A stretch of DNA of 64,000 nt, taken from contig JAPPFC010000017.1 of NCBI GenBank assembly GCA_028824015.1, positions 1-64,000 on the forward strand, read 5' to 3'. Both the position numbers and the translations under genes were made by a program. Below are positions 37,133-45,367 of this stretch, one piece after another. Position 1 is the stretch's first letter. Every line of letters starts with the position of its first letter. A model generated the notes under the pieces. The model was not told the DNA's origin and did no database searches. It was given only the letters and a program-made list of their open reading frames with translations. The stretch is from a bacterium (GTDB taxonomy: Bacteria > Actinomycetota > Acidimicrobiia > Spongiisociales > ZC4RG35).

Positions 37133-37945
37133 CTAGCCCGCGTTATCCTCTACATAGGCTATTACCACATAACGTTGCGGCGCTTCACCCTCTGAAAACG
37201 AGCGTACATTATCGTGTTTGCCCACGGTGTCGTGAATGACCTTGCGGTCAGCGGCATTCATCGGCTCGAGCATCAGTTCCCCACCCTCGGCGTTTACCTG
37301 CTCTATGAGGCCTGCCGCGTAGATCGCCAGAGCCTCTCGCCGACGCGTCCCGTAGCCGGCAATGTCCACGCGGAGTCGGGCCGATCCGCTGGTCTTGCGC
37401 TTCATGACCGACTTGGCCACGGTGTGAAGAGCCTCGATTCCGCTGCCTCGCGGGCCCACCAAGGGCTCGGTCTCCTCACCCCTGACCTCCAAGGTGATCA
37501 GGTCGTCATCCTTTCTGGTCTTCACCTCCCCATCCATCTCCACCGCCTCCAATAGGCCCGACACGAAGCTCTTGGCCACTTCAGCCTGCTCGTCCAAGGA
37601 GGCAGCAGCCTTCTTCCTGGCGGGTTGGCTGCGTCCTCCGGCCGCCTTCTTGGCCTGCCTGCTCTTAGAACCTCGCGCCGGAGCCTGCTTCTGCCGCTTC
37701 TGCCGCCGGTCCGGTTCGCGCCCCGACTTGGGCTTCTCGCTCCGTCCTCCTCGTCCCCGTCGTCGCTTGGCCGGCTTGCGCTTGGCGCGCACGATGGCGT
37801 CCTGGCGGCCGACTCCCAGGAATCCCCGGGCAGGCTCCTGCAGTATCTCCCATTCCACACGGTTCCGGTCCTTGAGGCCCAACTCTTCCAAGGCAGCCTG
37901 TTCGGCCAACTCCACTGTTCGGGCTCGTACTTCTATCAGTTCCAT
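37133..37945 (-). CDS. jag: Jag/KhpB RNA-binding protein
   Basis: SpoIIIJ-associated-type RNA binder: N-terminal Jag_N domain (MELIEVRARTVELAEQAALE), a long Lys/Arg/Ala-rich linker (about residues 50-130), then KH (VGPRGSGIEALHTVAKSV) and R3H domains. 270 residues. It follows yidC by two bases and is the last gene of the rpmH-rnpA-yidD-yidC-jag unit. Confidence 0.92.
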   Translation of the reverse strand: MELIEVRARTVELAEQAALEELGLKDRNRVEWEILQEPARGFLGVGRQDAIVRAKRKPAKRRRGRGGRSEKPKSGREPDRRQKRQKQAPARGSKSRQAKKAAGGRSQPARKKAAASLDEQAEVAKSFVSGLLEAVEMDGEVKTRKDDDLITLEVRGEETEPLVGPRGSGIEALHTVAKSVMKRKTSGSARLRVDIAGYGTRRREALAIYAAGLIEQVNAEGGELMLEPMNAADRKVIHDTVGKHDNVRSFSEGEAPQRYVVIAYVEDNAG

Positions 37946-37947
37946 TT

Positions 37948-38814
37948 TCAGTTCCTCCTCTTCCTCCTCCTCGATTTCCTGGCCGAATGCGAGTGTGGCT
38001 GGGGAGAGGACGGGGGATCTCCCTCATCCGGCTTCTCCTCCGCACCCAGCCCCGGTGGGGGCTCCGGCCGTCCGTCCATCCAGTTGATAGCGATCTGCTG
38101 GCTCAAGCGAACCAGGTTGGAGGTTGTCCAGTAAAGCAACAGTCCCGCCGGGAAGTTCCATGAGATGAAGCCCAGGAAGAGCGGCATGATGCGGGTGAAC
38201 ATCTGCATTTGCCGCCTCTGCCGGTCCCCAGCCACAGAGACCTGGTCTCGCTGGGTGTACCACTGCTGGATGTACTGGATGGTGATCATCAGGACCATGG
38301 TTGCCAGGTAGGGGAGCGCCGCCACCAGACCTGTGGTGGTGGCCTGGGCGGGGCTCAACGCCAGGTCCATACCCACGAAGATCGCATCCTCTGCCCGGAT
38401 GGCCTCCCACAAGGCGCTCCCGGGAGGGACGGGGGAGAAATCGGTGTGCAGACCGGTGGGATCGTTCAATACCCGAAAGATGGCAAACAAGATCGGGGAC
38501 TGGACCAGCAGCGGACCCAAACACCCGAGCGGTGAAGCTCCGTGCTCGCGTTGCAACTCGGTCATGCGACGCTGCATCTCTTCGCGTTGGTCCCGATAGT
38601 CCCGGCGAATGCGCTGCAACTCGGGCTGGATCTGCATCATCGCCCGGCTCGACCGGGTCTGCTTCAAGGTGAGGGGAAACAGCAGGGTGTTGATGACCAC
38701 CGTTACCAGGATGATCGCTATGCCGAAGCTGGGAATGAAGTCGTATGAGATGGCAAAAGACCAACCCAACCCCTCCTTGATCCAATCCCACAGAGTCCAC
38801 CAGGGATCTAGCAC
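37948..38814 (-). CDS. yidC: membrane protein insertase YidC
   Basis: Oxa1-family insertase, 288 residues, five or so membrane segments. The first (SFGIAIILVTVVINTLLFPL) is followed by the LKQTRSSRAMMQIQPEL cytoplasmic loop holding the groove Arg region, and the C-terminus is basic for ribosome contact (SARKSRRRKRRN). The start is GTG 38814, overlapping the yidD stop (GTGCTAG). Confidence 0.94.
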   Translation of the reverse strand: MLDPWWTLWDWIKEGLGWSFAISYDFIPSFGIAIILVTVVINTLLFPLTLKQTRSSRAMMQIQPELQRIRRDYRDQREEMQRRMTELQREHGASPLGCLGPLLVQSPILFAIFRVLNDPTGLHTDFSPVPPGSALWEAIRAEDAIFVGMDLALSPAQATTTGLVAALPYLATMVLMITIQYIQQWYTQRDQVSVAGDRQRRQMQMFTRIMPLFLGFISWNFPAGLLLYWTTSNLVRLSQQIAINWMDGRPEPPPGLGAEEKPDEGDPPSSPQPHSHSARKSRRRKRRN

Positions 38815-39083
38815 GGTTCCGCCCTTCCGGCCGGAGCCGGCACCGGGTCGAATCCGCTCGACCCGAAGGGTTGACAGCGCAACAACCGACGCCCCGTCAG
38901 GAGCACGCCCTTCCCTACGCCATATCTCTCAATGGCTGTTCTGGCGTAAGCCGAACAGGTGGGGAGGTACCGGCAGCGGCGCCCCAAAGCCGGGCTTATG
39001 CGCTCCTGATAGAGCCTCAGGGTCCCCAACAAGACCCTTGCGGCCCGACCGCCTGCCTTTTGCTCAGATTGTGCTCTCATCAT
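38808..39083 (-). CDS. yidD: membrane protein insertion efficiency factor YidD
   Basis: A 91-residue membrane-associated protein with the family text LYQERISPALGRRCRYLPTC and SAYARTAIERYG. It lies three bases after rnpA and overlaps yidC, the standard order. The two adjacent ATGs leave the exact start open. Confidence 0.92.
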   Translation of the reverse strand: MMRAQSEQKAGGRAARVLLGTLRLYQERISPALGRRCRYLPTCSAYARTAIERYGVGKGVLLTGRRLLRCQPFGSSGFDPVPAPAGRAEPC

Positions 39084-39086
39084 CCA

Positions 39087-39410
39087 TCACCGTTCCAGTG
39101 CGTCTCTCAGCCACTCCACCAATGTTCGGAAGGGGACCTCCGCCACTTGCCGGGTGGCCACGATTACATAATCACGGCCCGGCGGCGCACCGACTTCCGC
39201 CAAAGCGGCGCGTAGGCGTCGCTTCGCGCGATTGCGGACAACGGCCGTTCCAACCCGGCGACCGGCTACCAGGCCAATCCCTGTCCGATCTGTGGCATTC
39301 GGCGCCGAGACTACGGTTAGGCCGCCCACCCGGCATCGCTTACCTCGCGAGAATACCAAGCGAAAATGCCTGGAAGTCCGCAGCGGCTGGTAACGCGGGC
39401 CTGTCTTCAG
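39087..39410 (-). CDS. rnpA: ribonuclease P protein component, apparent CTG start
   Basis: About 107 residues; pairs with the catalytic RNA to trim tRNA 5' ends. The RNR-x-KR motif is present as [14 protein letters not shown], and the N-terminal helix reads [11 protein letters not shown]. Between the rpmH stop and this conserved helix there is no in-frame ATG, GTG or TTG; the first plausible start is CTG 39410-39408, which overlaps the rpmH TGA as CTGA. The alternative is a far upstream start embracing rpmH, as known in Thermus. Confidence 0.88.
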   Translation of the reverse strand: MKTGPRYQPLRTSRHFRLVFSRGKRCRVGGLTVVSAPNATDRTGIGLVAGRRVGTAVVRNRAKRRLRAALAEVGAPPGRDYVIVATRQVAEVPFRTLVEWLRDALER

Positions 39411-39541
39411 GCGGCCAGCCGCCTGCGGCCCTTGTGTCTCCGGGCTCGAATTACAGCCCGACCCCCGCGGGTGCGCATCCGATGACGAAATCCGTGCCGC
39501 CGCTTGCGACGGCGAACCTTTGGTTGATAGGTCCTTTTCAT
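39407..39541 (-). CDS. rpmH: ribosomal protein bL34
   Basis: A 44-residue, highly basic large-subunit protein: it starts [19 protein letters not shown] and ends KGRRRLAA, the standard L34 text. ATG at 39541; the stop overlaps the rnpA start. Too short for most ORF cut-offs but unmistakable. Confidence 0.97.
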   Translation of the reverse strand: MKRTYQPKVRRRKRRHGFRHRMRTRGGRAVIRARRHKGRRRLAA

Positions 39542-39576
39542 TTACCGAACCTTGCAGAGTGTCGACAGCCCTGACA

Positions 39577-39605
39577 AGGCTATCGCACCAGCCCTCGGAA
39601 GTCAA
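39577..39605 (-). promoter_or_regulatory. predicted rpmH operon promoter
   Basis: Minus-strand TTGACT (39605-39600) and TAGCCT (39582-39577) are exactly 17 bases apart, giving a leader of about 30 bases before rpmH. Confidence 0.6.
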
Positions 39606-39694
39606 AGACGATACGGGTCGGCCCAGCATCACAGGGCAAGGAACATGACCTATTTCGGCGGGACTGGGGCCAACATCCCGCGCCCATCGCGTAA

Positions 39695-39708
39695 TTACAT
39701 CGATGTAA
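39695..39708. promoter_or_regulatory. 14-base perfect palindrome upstream of cobT and rpmH
   Basis: TTACATCGATGTAA stands out in a GC-rich divergent region between the rpmH operon and cobT. It looks like a dimeric regulator site; no known consensus is matched with confidence. Confidence 0.4.
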
Positions 39709-39813
39709 CTTTTTTGAGGGCCCAACCCCCAACTCCGTGACAGACCGGCTTGCTCCTAGTCTGACGATGACCAGGTCGAACATCTCCCCAAAGCTCGAAA
39801 AGGCGACCCTACC

Positions 39814-40899
39814 GTGACGAGACACCTCACGCTGGCGGAGGCCAGCAGACGGATCCGGCCCGCTGACCGAGGCGCCATGCTGCGAGCCCGATCGCGCCAG
39901 TCGACTCTCACCAAGCCGGAGGGATCCCTCGGCCGTCTGGAGGACATCTCCATCCGGCTGGCCGGCATGTTCGGCACCGAACGGCCCTCGATCCGCGGGA
40001 AGACGGTGATTGTGGCTGCCGGCGATCACGGTGTGACTGCCCAGGGCGTCACCGGGTATCCGCAGGCGGTGACTGCCCAGATGGCTCACAATTTCCTCTC
40101 GGGAGGAGCTGCCGTAAGCGTCATGGCCAACCTGTTGGGAGTGCGCCAGATTGTGGTGGACGCCGGGATCGCCGGCCCTGCGTTACCGCGCCACCCGGAC
40201 TTGCGCTCTGTTCGGGTAGGAAGAGGCACCGGGGACATGAGTCTCGGACCTGCCATGTCCCGTGACCAAGGAATCCGCTGCGTGGAAGCGGGCATGGCCC
40301 TGGCGGTCGAAGCGGCCGCCCGGGAGGGCTCCCACCTGATAGCAACCGGCGATATGGGGATCGGGAACACCACCTCCTCGAGTGCGGTGACCGCCGCCAT
40401 CACCGGCCGTCCACCGGAGGAGACGACCGGCGCGGGGACGGGACGGACTCCCGAGGAACTCCTCCACAAGACCGACGTGGTTCGAAGGGCTCTGCGAGTG
40501 AACGGCCCTGACCCCTCCGATCCATTGGACGTGCTTGCCAAGGTCGGTGGGTTCGAGATCGGTGTGCTGGCCGGCGTCATCCTGGGCGGCGCCGTCATGC
40601 GCTGTGCCGTGCTGTTGGATGGCTTCATCTCCGGGGCTTCCGCCCTCATAGCCCAAGGCCTGTGCGGTGCTGCGCGCGACTACATGATTGCATCCCACCG
40701 GTCGGCCGAGCAGGGACATGAAGCGGTGTTGTCTCACCTGGACCTAAAGCCCCTCCTGGAGTTCAACATGCGTCTGGGAGAGGGAACAGGGGCGGTGCTC
40801 GCCATCCCGATCGTGGAGGCGGCAGCGGCCTGTCTGGCGCGAATGGCCACTTTCGAACAGGCCGGAGTCTCCAACCTCCCGGATGGCCCGCAATCGTGA
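39814..40899 (+). CDS. cobT: nicotinate-nucleotide--dimethylbenzimidazole phosphoribosyltransferase
   Basis: Makes alpha-ribazole phosphate, the lower-ligand precursor of cobalamin. The family blocks KPEGSLGRLE, AAGDHGVTAQGV, TGDMGIGNTT and the C-terminal LGEGTGAVLA with the catalytic Glu are present. 361 residues; the start is GTG 39814 with AAGG upstream. It heads cobT-cobS-cobU. I looked for a cobalamin riboswitch in the 270 bases upstream and saw none. Confidence 0.95.
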   Translation: MTRHLTLAEASRRIRPADRGAMLRARSRQSTLTKPEGSLGRLEDISIRLAGMFGTERPSIRGKTVIVAAGDHGVTAQGVTGYPQAVTAQMAHNFLSGGAAVSVMANLLGVRQIVVDAGIAGPALPRHPDLRSVRVGRGTGDMSLGPAMSRDQGIRCVEAGMALAVEAAAREGSHLIATGDMGIGNTTSSSAVTAAITGRPPEETTGAGTGRTPEELLHKTDVVRRALRVNGPDPSDPLDVLAKVGGFEIGVLAGVILGGAVMRCAVLLDGFISGASALIAQGLCGAARDYMIASHRSAEQGHEAVLSHLDLKPLLEFNMRLGEGTGAVLAIPIVEAAAACLARMATFEQAGVSNLPDGPQS

Positions 40900-41729
40900 G
40901 AGGGTTTCTCTCTGCTTTGGGTTTCCTGACCATTCTCCCGGTCGGGTCCGCTAAGCGGGCAGACGGTCGGGGGCTGTCTTCGGCGCGTGCCTGGTTCCCT
41001 GCCGTCGGGCTGTTGCTCGGTACGGCCCTGGCGGCCATCGACCTCTTGTTGCGCCGGCTATACGCGGTGGGACCCTCCAACGGCGCCGACGTCCCGGTTG
41101 CCGCTCCGTTTCTTACCGGCGCGGTCCTGGTGGTGGCGCTGGTCGCCATGACCCGCGCGCTCCACCTGGATGGGTTCATGGATACATGTGACGCCCTCCT
41201 GGGCGGCTCCAGCCCGGAGGGACGCCGCCGGATTCTCAAGGATCCCAGGGTGGGAGCCTTCGCGGTGGCGGGGGTGGTGTGTTTGCTGCTCCTCAAGCTC
41301 GTTGCGGTCTCGGCCGTCCCGGACCAGGTCCGTCCGTGGATACTCATCGTGGTTCCATGCATATCCCGAGGCGCCATGCTGCTGGTGATGGAACTGTTTC
41401 CCTACGTCGGGGAAAATGGCCTGGGGAAGGCATTCCTCGAGCGGACCGGCAGGGGACAGTTGATCTCCGGAACGACCCTCACGTTGCTGGCCGCCGTCGT
41501 GCTGGCGGGACCATGGAGCCTCGTCATACTTGCCCTGGCGGGCCTCTCGGCGTGGTCGATCGGAGCCATTGCCACCAGGCTGTTGGGAGGCGCAACCGGT
41601 GACGTCTACGGAGCCGTCAACGAGTCCGTGGAGGCTGTCGCCTTCCTTTGCGCCGCTCTGCTGACCCTGGGGGCGCCGAATGTTTCGATAGCGCCGTTCT
41701 TCATGGTGGTGGGTCCGTGGCACCCATGA
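40896..41729 (+). CDS. cobS: adenosylcobinamide-GDP ribazoletransferase (cobalamin synthase)
   Basis: Integral membrane enzyme joining adenosylcobinamide-GDP and alpha-ribazole. Motifs LHLDGFMDTCDALLGG and GATGDVYGAVNE are intact among several hydrophobic helices; 277 residues. GTG 40896 overlaps the cobT stop as GTGA. Confidence 0.95.
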   Translation: MRGFLSALGFLTILPVGSAKRADGRGLSSARAWFPAVGLLLGTALAAIDLLLRRLYAVGPSNGADVPVAAPFLTGAVLVVALVAMTRALHLDGFMDTCDALLGGSSPEGRRRILKDPRVGAFAVAGVVCLLLLKLVAVSAVPDQVRPWILIVVPCISRGAMLLVMELFPYVGENGLGKAFLERTGRGQLISGTTLTLLAAVVLAGPWSLVILALAGLSAWSIGAIATRLLGGATGDVYGAVNESVEAVAFLCAALLTLGAPNVSIAPFFMVVGPWHP

Positions 41730-42268
41730 AAGGGGGCGTCACCTTCATACTGGGAGGCGCTCGTTCGGGAAAGAGCACCGCCGCCGAACGGATGGCCCGC
41801 CGCGGAGACCGGGTCCTGTTCGTTGCCACTGCCGAGGCTCTGGACGAAGAGATGGACGGGCGCATCCGGGACCATCGCCGGAGCCGACCCACCGCCTGGG
41901 ACACCGTGGAGGAGCCCCGGGAGCTCGTCTCGGTCCTGCAACCGCGAATCCCCCACTACGACGTTGTTCTGGTCGATTGCATAACCATGTGGGTAAGCAA
42001 TCTGTTGTTGGCGATGGAAGGTCACAACGACGCCGAGCGCTGCGTGGCGGATGAGGCCCACCGGCTGCTCGACCTGATGCAGGACTCCCACGCCTCCTGG
42101 ATTCTGGTTAGCAACGAGGTGGGTTCGGGCATCGTCCCGGCCTCGCCCCTCGGCAGGGCATTCCGCGATGCCCTGGGACGAGTCAACCAGATCATCGCCG
42201 CCCGTTCCGACCGGGTACTCCTGATGGTGGCGGGGTTGGCGTTCGAAGCGCCGCGCTCTTCTGGATGA
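41726..42268 (+). CDS. cobU: adenosylcobinamide kinase / adenosylcobinamide-phosphate guanylyltransferase
   Basis: Bifunctional enzyme preparing adenosylcobinamide-GDP for CobS. P-loop ILGGARSGKST and the SNEVGSGIVP signature are intact; 180 residues, usual length. ATG 41726 overlaps the cobS stop as ATGA, and the longer open frame inside cobS is rejected. With CobT and CobS it completes nucleotide-loop assembly, useful for corrinoid salvage. Confidence 0.95.
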   Translation: MKGGVTFILGGARSGKSTAAERMARRGDRVLFVATAEALDEEMDGRIRDHRRSRPTAWDTVEEPRELVSVLQPRIPHYDVVLVDCITMWVSNLLLAMEGHNDAERCVADEAHRLLDLMQDSHASWILVSNEVGSGIVPASPLGRAFRDALGRVNQIIAARSDRVLLMVAGLAFEAPRSSG

Positions 42269-42741
42269 CGAACCGGGCCGACGCGCCTGCTCAGGGCGGT
42301 CGATGCCAGGGCACTGCATCCCGCCCCTCTCGAGACAGGTTCGCGACCACCGTGCAACCGCGCTATGAGAAGTAGTGAAAAATTGCCTGTTTTGTGGCAA
42401 AAAAGAACCCGGAAATCGCGAATAAAACTACCGATAATCCCACCGATGTCGTTCGGGCAGGTAAACCCACATGTCCAGGAAGGCGGAATCCGGGATGCCT
42501 GGAAGCGTTTCCCCAGGTCAACATAGGTATTTGACCTCAATTTGACCGAAGCGTGACATCTCGCGGACCGGGCGGCTCTCCAGTCTTACACTTGCCATAC
42601 CGGTGGGATATTCTCCTCCCGGCCGCCCCCGCAAGCCCTCTACGCCGCCCCCAGCCCCCCGCAACCAAAAGCCTGCGGCTCGATGATCGGTACTGCCCAC
42701 AGTTTCGTCCCGATTCCGCAGGCGCCGGAGACTCGCCTGCC
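42269..42741. promoter_or_regulatory. cobU-dnaA intergenic region
   Basis: About 470 bases if dnaA starts at 42742. It includes an A/T-rich stretch (about 42365-42445) and, before the GTG at 42553, an inverted repeat GGTCAA (42516-42521) / TTGACC (42531-42536) followed by another TTGACC (42542-42547), which may be promoter or regulator sites. No clear DnaA box is seen. It probably carries the dnaA promoter and possibly part of the origin. Confidence 0.5.
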
Positions 42742-44094
42742 TTGAACCTGCCCTCCACCCGTTTCGATCACAACGTCTTCCGTAAAGTCCTAACCGCCAG
42801 TACATCAATCGACAGCTGGTCCCGCTGGTTCAAGGACCTGCTGGTGTCCCCGAACACCTCGGAGATTGTCGTGGAAGCTCCCAGCCGATTCGTGGCCAAC
42901 CAGGTTAAGACCCGGTTCCTTCGGGAGGTGGAGGAGGCTGCCCGCAGCGCAGGCGCCGGGACATCTCCTCTCGGCGTGCGCGTCACCGTCAACAAGACCG
43001 ACGCCGCGCGGCCCTCCAACGGCCGGGCCTCCACCGCCCCGGTGGAGTCGGTGAAAAAGCCCCAGGAGTCTCCGGCCAAGCGGCATCCTTCCAACTTCCA
43101 CCGCTTCGACACCTTTGAAGTCGGTCCGTCCAACCGGTTCGCCCACGCGGCTGCTTGGACCGTGGCCGAGGACCCTGGCGTCTACAACCCCTTGTTCATC
43201 TACGGCGCGTCGGGCGTCGGCAAGAGTCACCTGCTGTATGCCATTGCGAATCATGCCAGAAGACGTCATCCATCCCTAGTGGTCCGCTACTGCACCTCCG
43301 AAGCCTTCGTGCAGAGTTTCATCCAGTGCGTCGGCAGGAGGCAAATGGACGACTTCCGCCGTCGCTTCCGCCAAGTGGACATGCTTCTTTTGGACGACTT
43401 CCAGTTCCTGGAGGGAAAAGAGCAGACCTTGGAAGAGTTCTTCTGGACCTTCAACAGCCTCCATCAGGACGGTAAGCAGATTGTGCTCGGTTGCGACCGC
43501 CCACCCCGAGACCTGACAGCCATGGAGGAGCGGATAAGGAGCCGGGTAACCGGAGGCCTGCTGGCGGATGTAGCTCTACCTTGCCTCGAAACCCGGCTGG
43601 CCATCCTTCGCCGCCTGAACGCCGACTACCCCCAATCTCTTCCTCCTGAAGTCCTCTCGATCGTCGCGGAGCGTATCACCGACAACATCCGGGATCTGCA
43701 GAGTGCGTTGCACCGGCTTTCCGCTTACTCCAAGCTGGTCAACCAGCCCCTGACCCCCCAGCGCGCCTCCGAACTGCTCGCCCCTCTCACGGGATTCTCG
43801 CGGTCCGCTCCCACGCCCGAGCGGATCATCGCCTCTTGCGCAAAGGCCTTCGACACCTCGGTTGCCGAGATCCTCGACCGCAATCGCCGCCCGATCCCCT
43901 CCGCTGCGCGCCGGGTAGCCATGTACCTGACCCGCGAACTCACCGATCTCTCCTACCCGCGCATCGGCAAGGCCTTCGGCCGCGATCATTCCACCGTCAT
44001 CTCCGCGTACCGGGGCACCCTCTCCCAGATGTCCACCAACAAGGGATTCGCCGACCGGGTGTCAGCTATCCACAGCTCACTCCACACCTATTAG
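42742..44094 (+). CDS. dnaA: chromosomal replication initiator DnaA
   Basis: AAA+ initiator that binds DnaA boxes and opens oriC. Domain I-like text begins FDHNVFRKVLTAS, domain II is short, the AAA+ Walker A is FIYGASGVGKSHLL (about residues 152-165) with Walker B LLLDDFQFL, and domain IV ends with the signature region GRDHSTVISAYRG. The frame is open from GTG 42553, but that adds about 63 residues without family character. TTG 42742, with GGAG 12 bases upstream, gives 450 residues and a sensible domain I, so I prefer it with moderate confidence. The P-loop Ser replacing the usual Thr and the loss of the common domain I Trp make this a divergent DnaA. Confidence 0.93.
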   Translation: MNLPSTRFDHNVFRKVLTASTSIDSWSRWFKDLLVSPNTSEIVVEAPSRFVANQVKTRFLREVEEAARSAGAGTSPLGVRVTVNKTDAARPSNGRASTAPVESVKKPQESPAKRHPSNFHRFDTFEVGPSNRFAHAAAWTVAEDPGVYNPLFIYGASGVGKSHLLYAIANHARRRHPSLVVRYCTSEAFVQSFIQCVGRRQMDDFRRRFRQVDMLLLDDFQFLEGKEQTLEEFFWTFNSLHQDGKQIVLGCDRPPRDLTAMEERIRSRVTGGLLADVALPCLETRLAILRRLNADYPQSLPPEVLSIVAERITDNIRDLQSALHRLSAYSKLVNQPLTPQRASELLAPLTGFSRSAPTPERIIASCAKAFDTSVAEILDRNRRPIPSAARRVAMYLTRELTDLSYPRIGKAFGRDHSTVISAYRGTLSQMSTNKGFADRVSAIHSSLHTY

Positions 44095-44278
44095 ATGTTT
44101 CTCCACCGATCCTCGGCCCGCTCCAGGCCCCGTTGGGGAGAACACCCCTCACCGGTATACAAACAGGCTTGTAATACTCCCAGGTCCGGCTTGAATTCCC
44201 GTCGTTGTCCACAGACAACATCCCTTACCGACATAACGAGTAGTTTTAAAATACAATTTCAAAGAAAGGGGAACCTCT
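44066..44278. other. oriC: probable oriC (dnaA end and dnaA-dnaN gap)
   Basis: A perfect actinobacterial-type DnaA box TTGTCCACA at 44205-44213 and a one-mismatch box CTATCCACA at 44066-44074 inside the dnaA tail. These are followed by an AT-rich stretch about 44231-44263 that could serve as the unwinding element. Position between dnaA and dnaN and parS 9 kb away fit the actinobacterial origin. The number of recognisable boxes is low for this phylum. TACAAT at 44252-44257 may also be a dnaN -10 box. Confidence 0.6.
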
Positions 44279-45367
44279 GTGAAGATCCGAGCTAACCGGG
44301 AACAGCTGGCAGACGCCTTGGGACGCGCCCAGAGGGCGGTCGGCTCACGCAGCTCTCTTCCGGTCTTGCAAGGGCTCTTGTGTGAAGCCTCCGATGGGAA
44401 GCTGGCGGTAACCGGTACCGATCTCGAGGTGACGGTACGAAGCGAGATCGAAGCCGACGTGGAGGAGTGGGGTAAGGCGGTCGTTCCGGGAAGGTTGTTC
44501 ACTCAAGCGGTGCGGCGTATGCCTCCGGGTGTCGTGACGTTGCGGGCGGGAGATCAATCCGAGTTGGAGATCTCGGGAGAGGCTCCGCAGCCGGTTTACA
44601 CGCTCAGGCAACTCTCGGAGGACTTTCCAAAGCTCGTCTCGGCAGGCAGTGGCGGGATCGAGGTGGAAGGCGAGGGTCTGACCACCGCCATCAAGCAGGT
44701 GACGCCGGCCGCTTCGACAGACCTCGGGCGAGCCGTTTTGACCGGAGTTCTGATGGAATCGACTCCCGAACGGCTACGTATGGTTGCCACCGACTCCTAT
44801 CGCCTGGCGCTCAGGGACCTACCCGCCATCGGACTGGAGGCCACGGGACTGCTTCCGGCGAGGGGATTGCGGGAGTTGCCCAACACGGTGGGCGCCAGCA
44901 AAGTGAACGTGGGGTTTACCGAACGGGAGGGGGTGTTCAACTCCACTGCCGGCACCCTGCGGTTGCGCATGATTGAGGGCAACTTCCCCAAGTATGAGAC
45001 GCTCCTTCCCAGCGAGTACCCGAACCAACTGGTATGTGACCGGGAGGCATTGTTGGAGACGATTCGACGCATGGAGTTGGTCGCCGAGGACCACTATCCC
45101 ATCAGGCTCACCATCAGCGAGGGGGGAGCGGAGGTGAACGTCATACGCCAGGACGTGGGGCGCGCCACCGACCATGTGCAAGGGGAATTCCAAGGAGAGA
45201 GCAGCAGTTTGACGGTGGCTTTCAACCCGAGGTACCTGGCTGACGGGGTAGTTGCCGCCGGTGCTGAGAAGGTGCGGTTGCGCATAATCGACGGTATGAA
45301 GCCGAGCGTGATAGACGACCCCGACCGAAAAGAGTTTCTCTACCTTTTGATGCCGGTCAACGTGTAG
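44279..45367 (+). CDS. dnaN: DNA polymerase III beta sliding clamp
   Basis: Ring-shaped processivity clamp; 362 residues with the three-domain clamp pattern (ending FLYLLMPVNV, the conserved C-terminal peptide-binding edge). The start is GTG 44279 behind AAAGGGG. recF follows with no gap (TAG then ATG). Confidence 0.97.
   Translation: MKIRANREQLADALGRAQRAVGSRSSLPVLQGLLCEASDGKLAVTGTDLEVTVRSEIEADVEEWGKAVVPGRLFTQAVRRMPPGVVTLRAGDQSELEISGEAPQPVYTLRQLSEDFPKLVSAGSGGIEVEGEGLTTAIKQVTPAASTDLGRAVLTGVLMESTPERLRMVATDSYRLALRDLPAIGLEATGLLPARGLRELPNTVGASKVNVGFTEREGVFNSTAGTLRLRMIEGNFPKYETLLPSEYPNQLVCDREALLETIRRMELVAEDHYPIRLTISEGGAEVNVIRQDVGRATDHVQGEFQGESSSLTVAFNPRYLADGVVAAGAEKVRLRIIDGMKPSVIDDPDRKEFLYLLMPVNV

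Noticed and set aside
29475-39410. Long minus- and plus-strand frames overlapping trxB, cwlM, parB and cobT
   Set aside because: Typical GC-rich shadow frames; the opposite strands encode clear conserved proteins.
39542-39813. Cobalamin riboswitch upstream of cobT
   Set aside because: GACAGACCGGC vaguely recalls a B12 box, but the GCCACTG element and surrounding helices are not seen.
42383-42400. Terminator hairpin TTGCC/GGCAA after cobU
   Set aside because: Only a five-base stem; the T-run lies on the minus-strand side where no gene ends.
42553-42741. N-terminal extension of DnaA from GTG 42553
   Set aside because: Pro/Arg-rich text without DnaA domain I character and no ribosome site; kept only as an alternative start.
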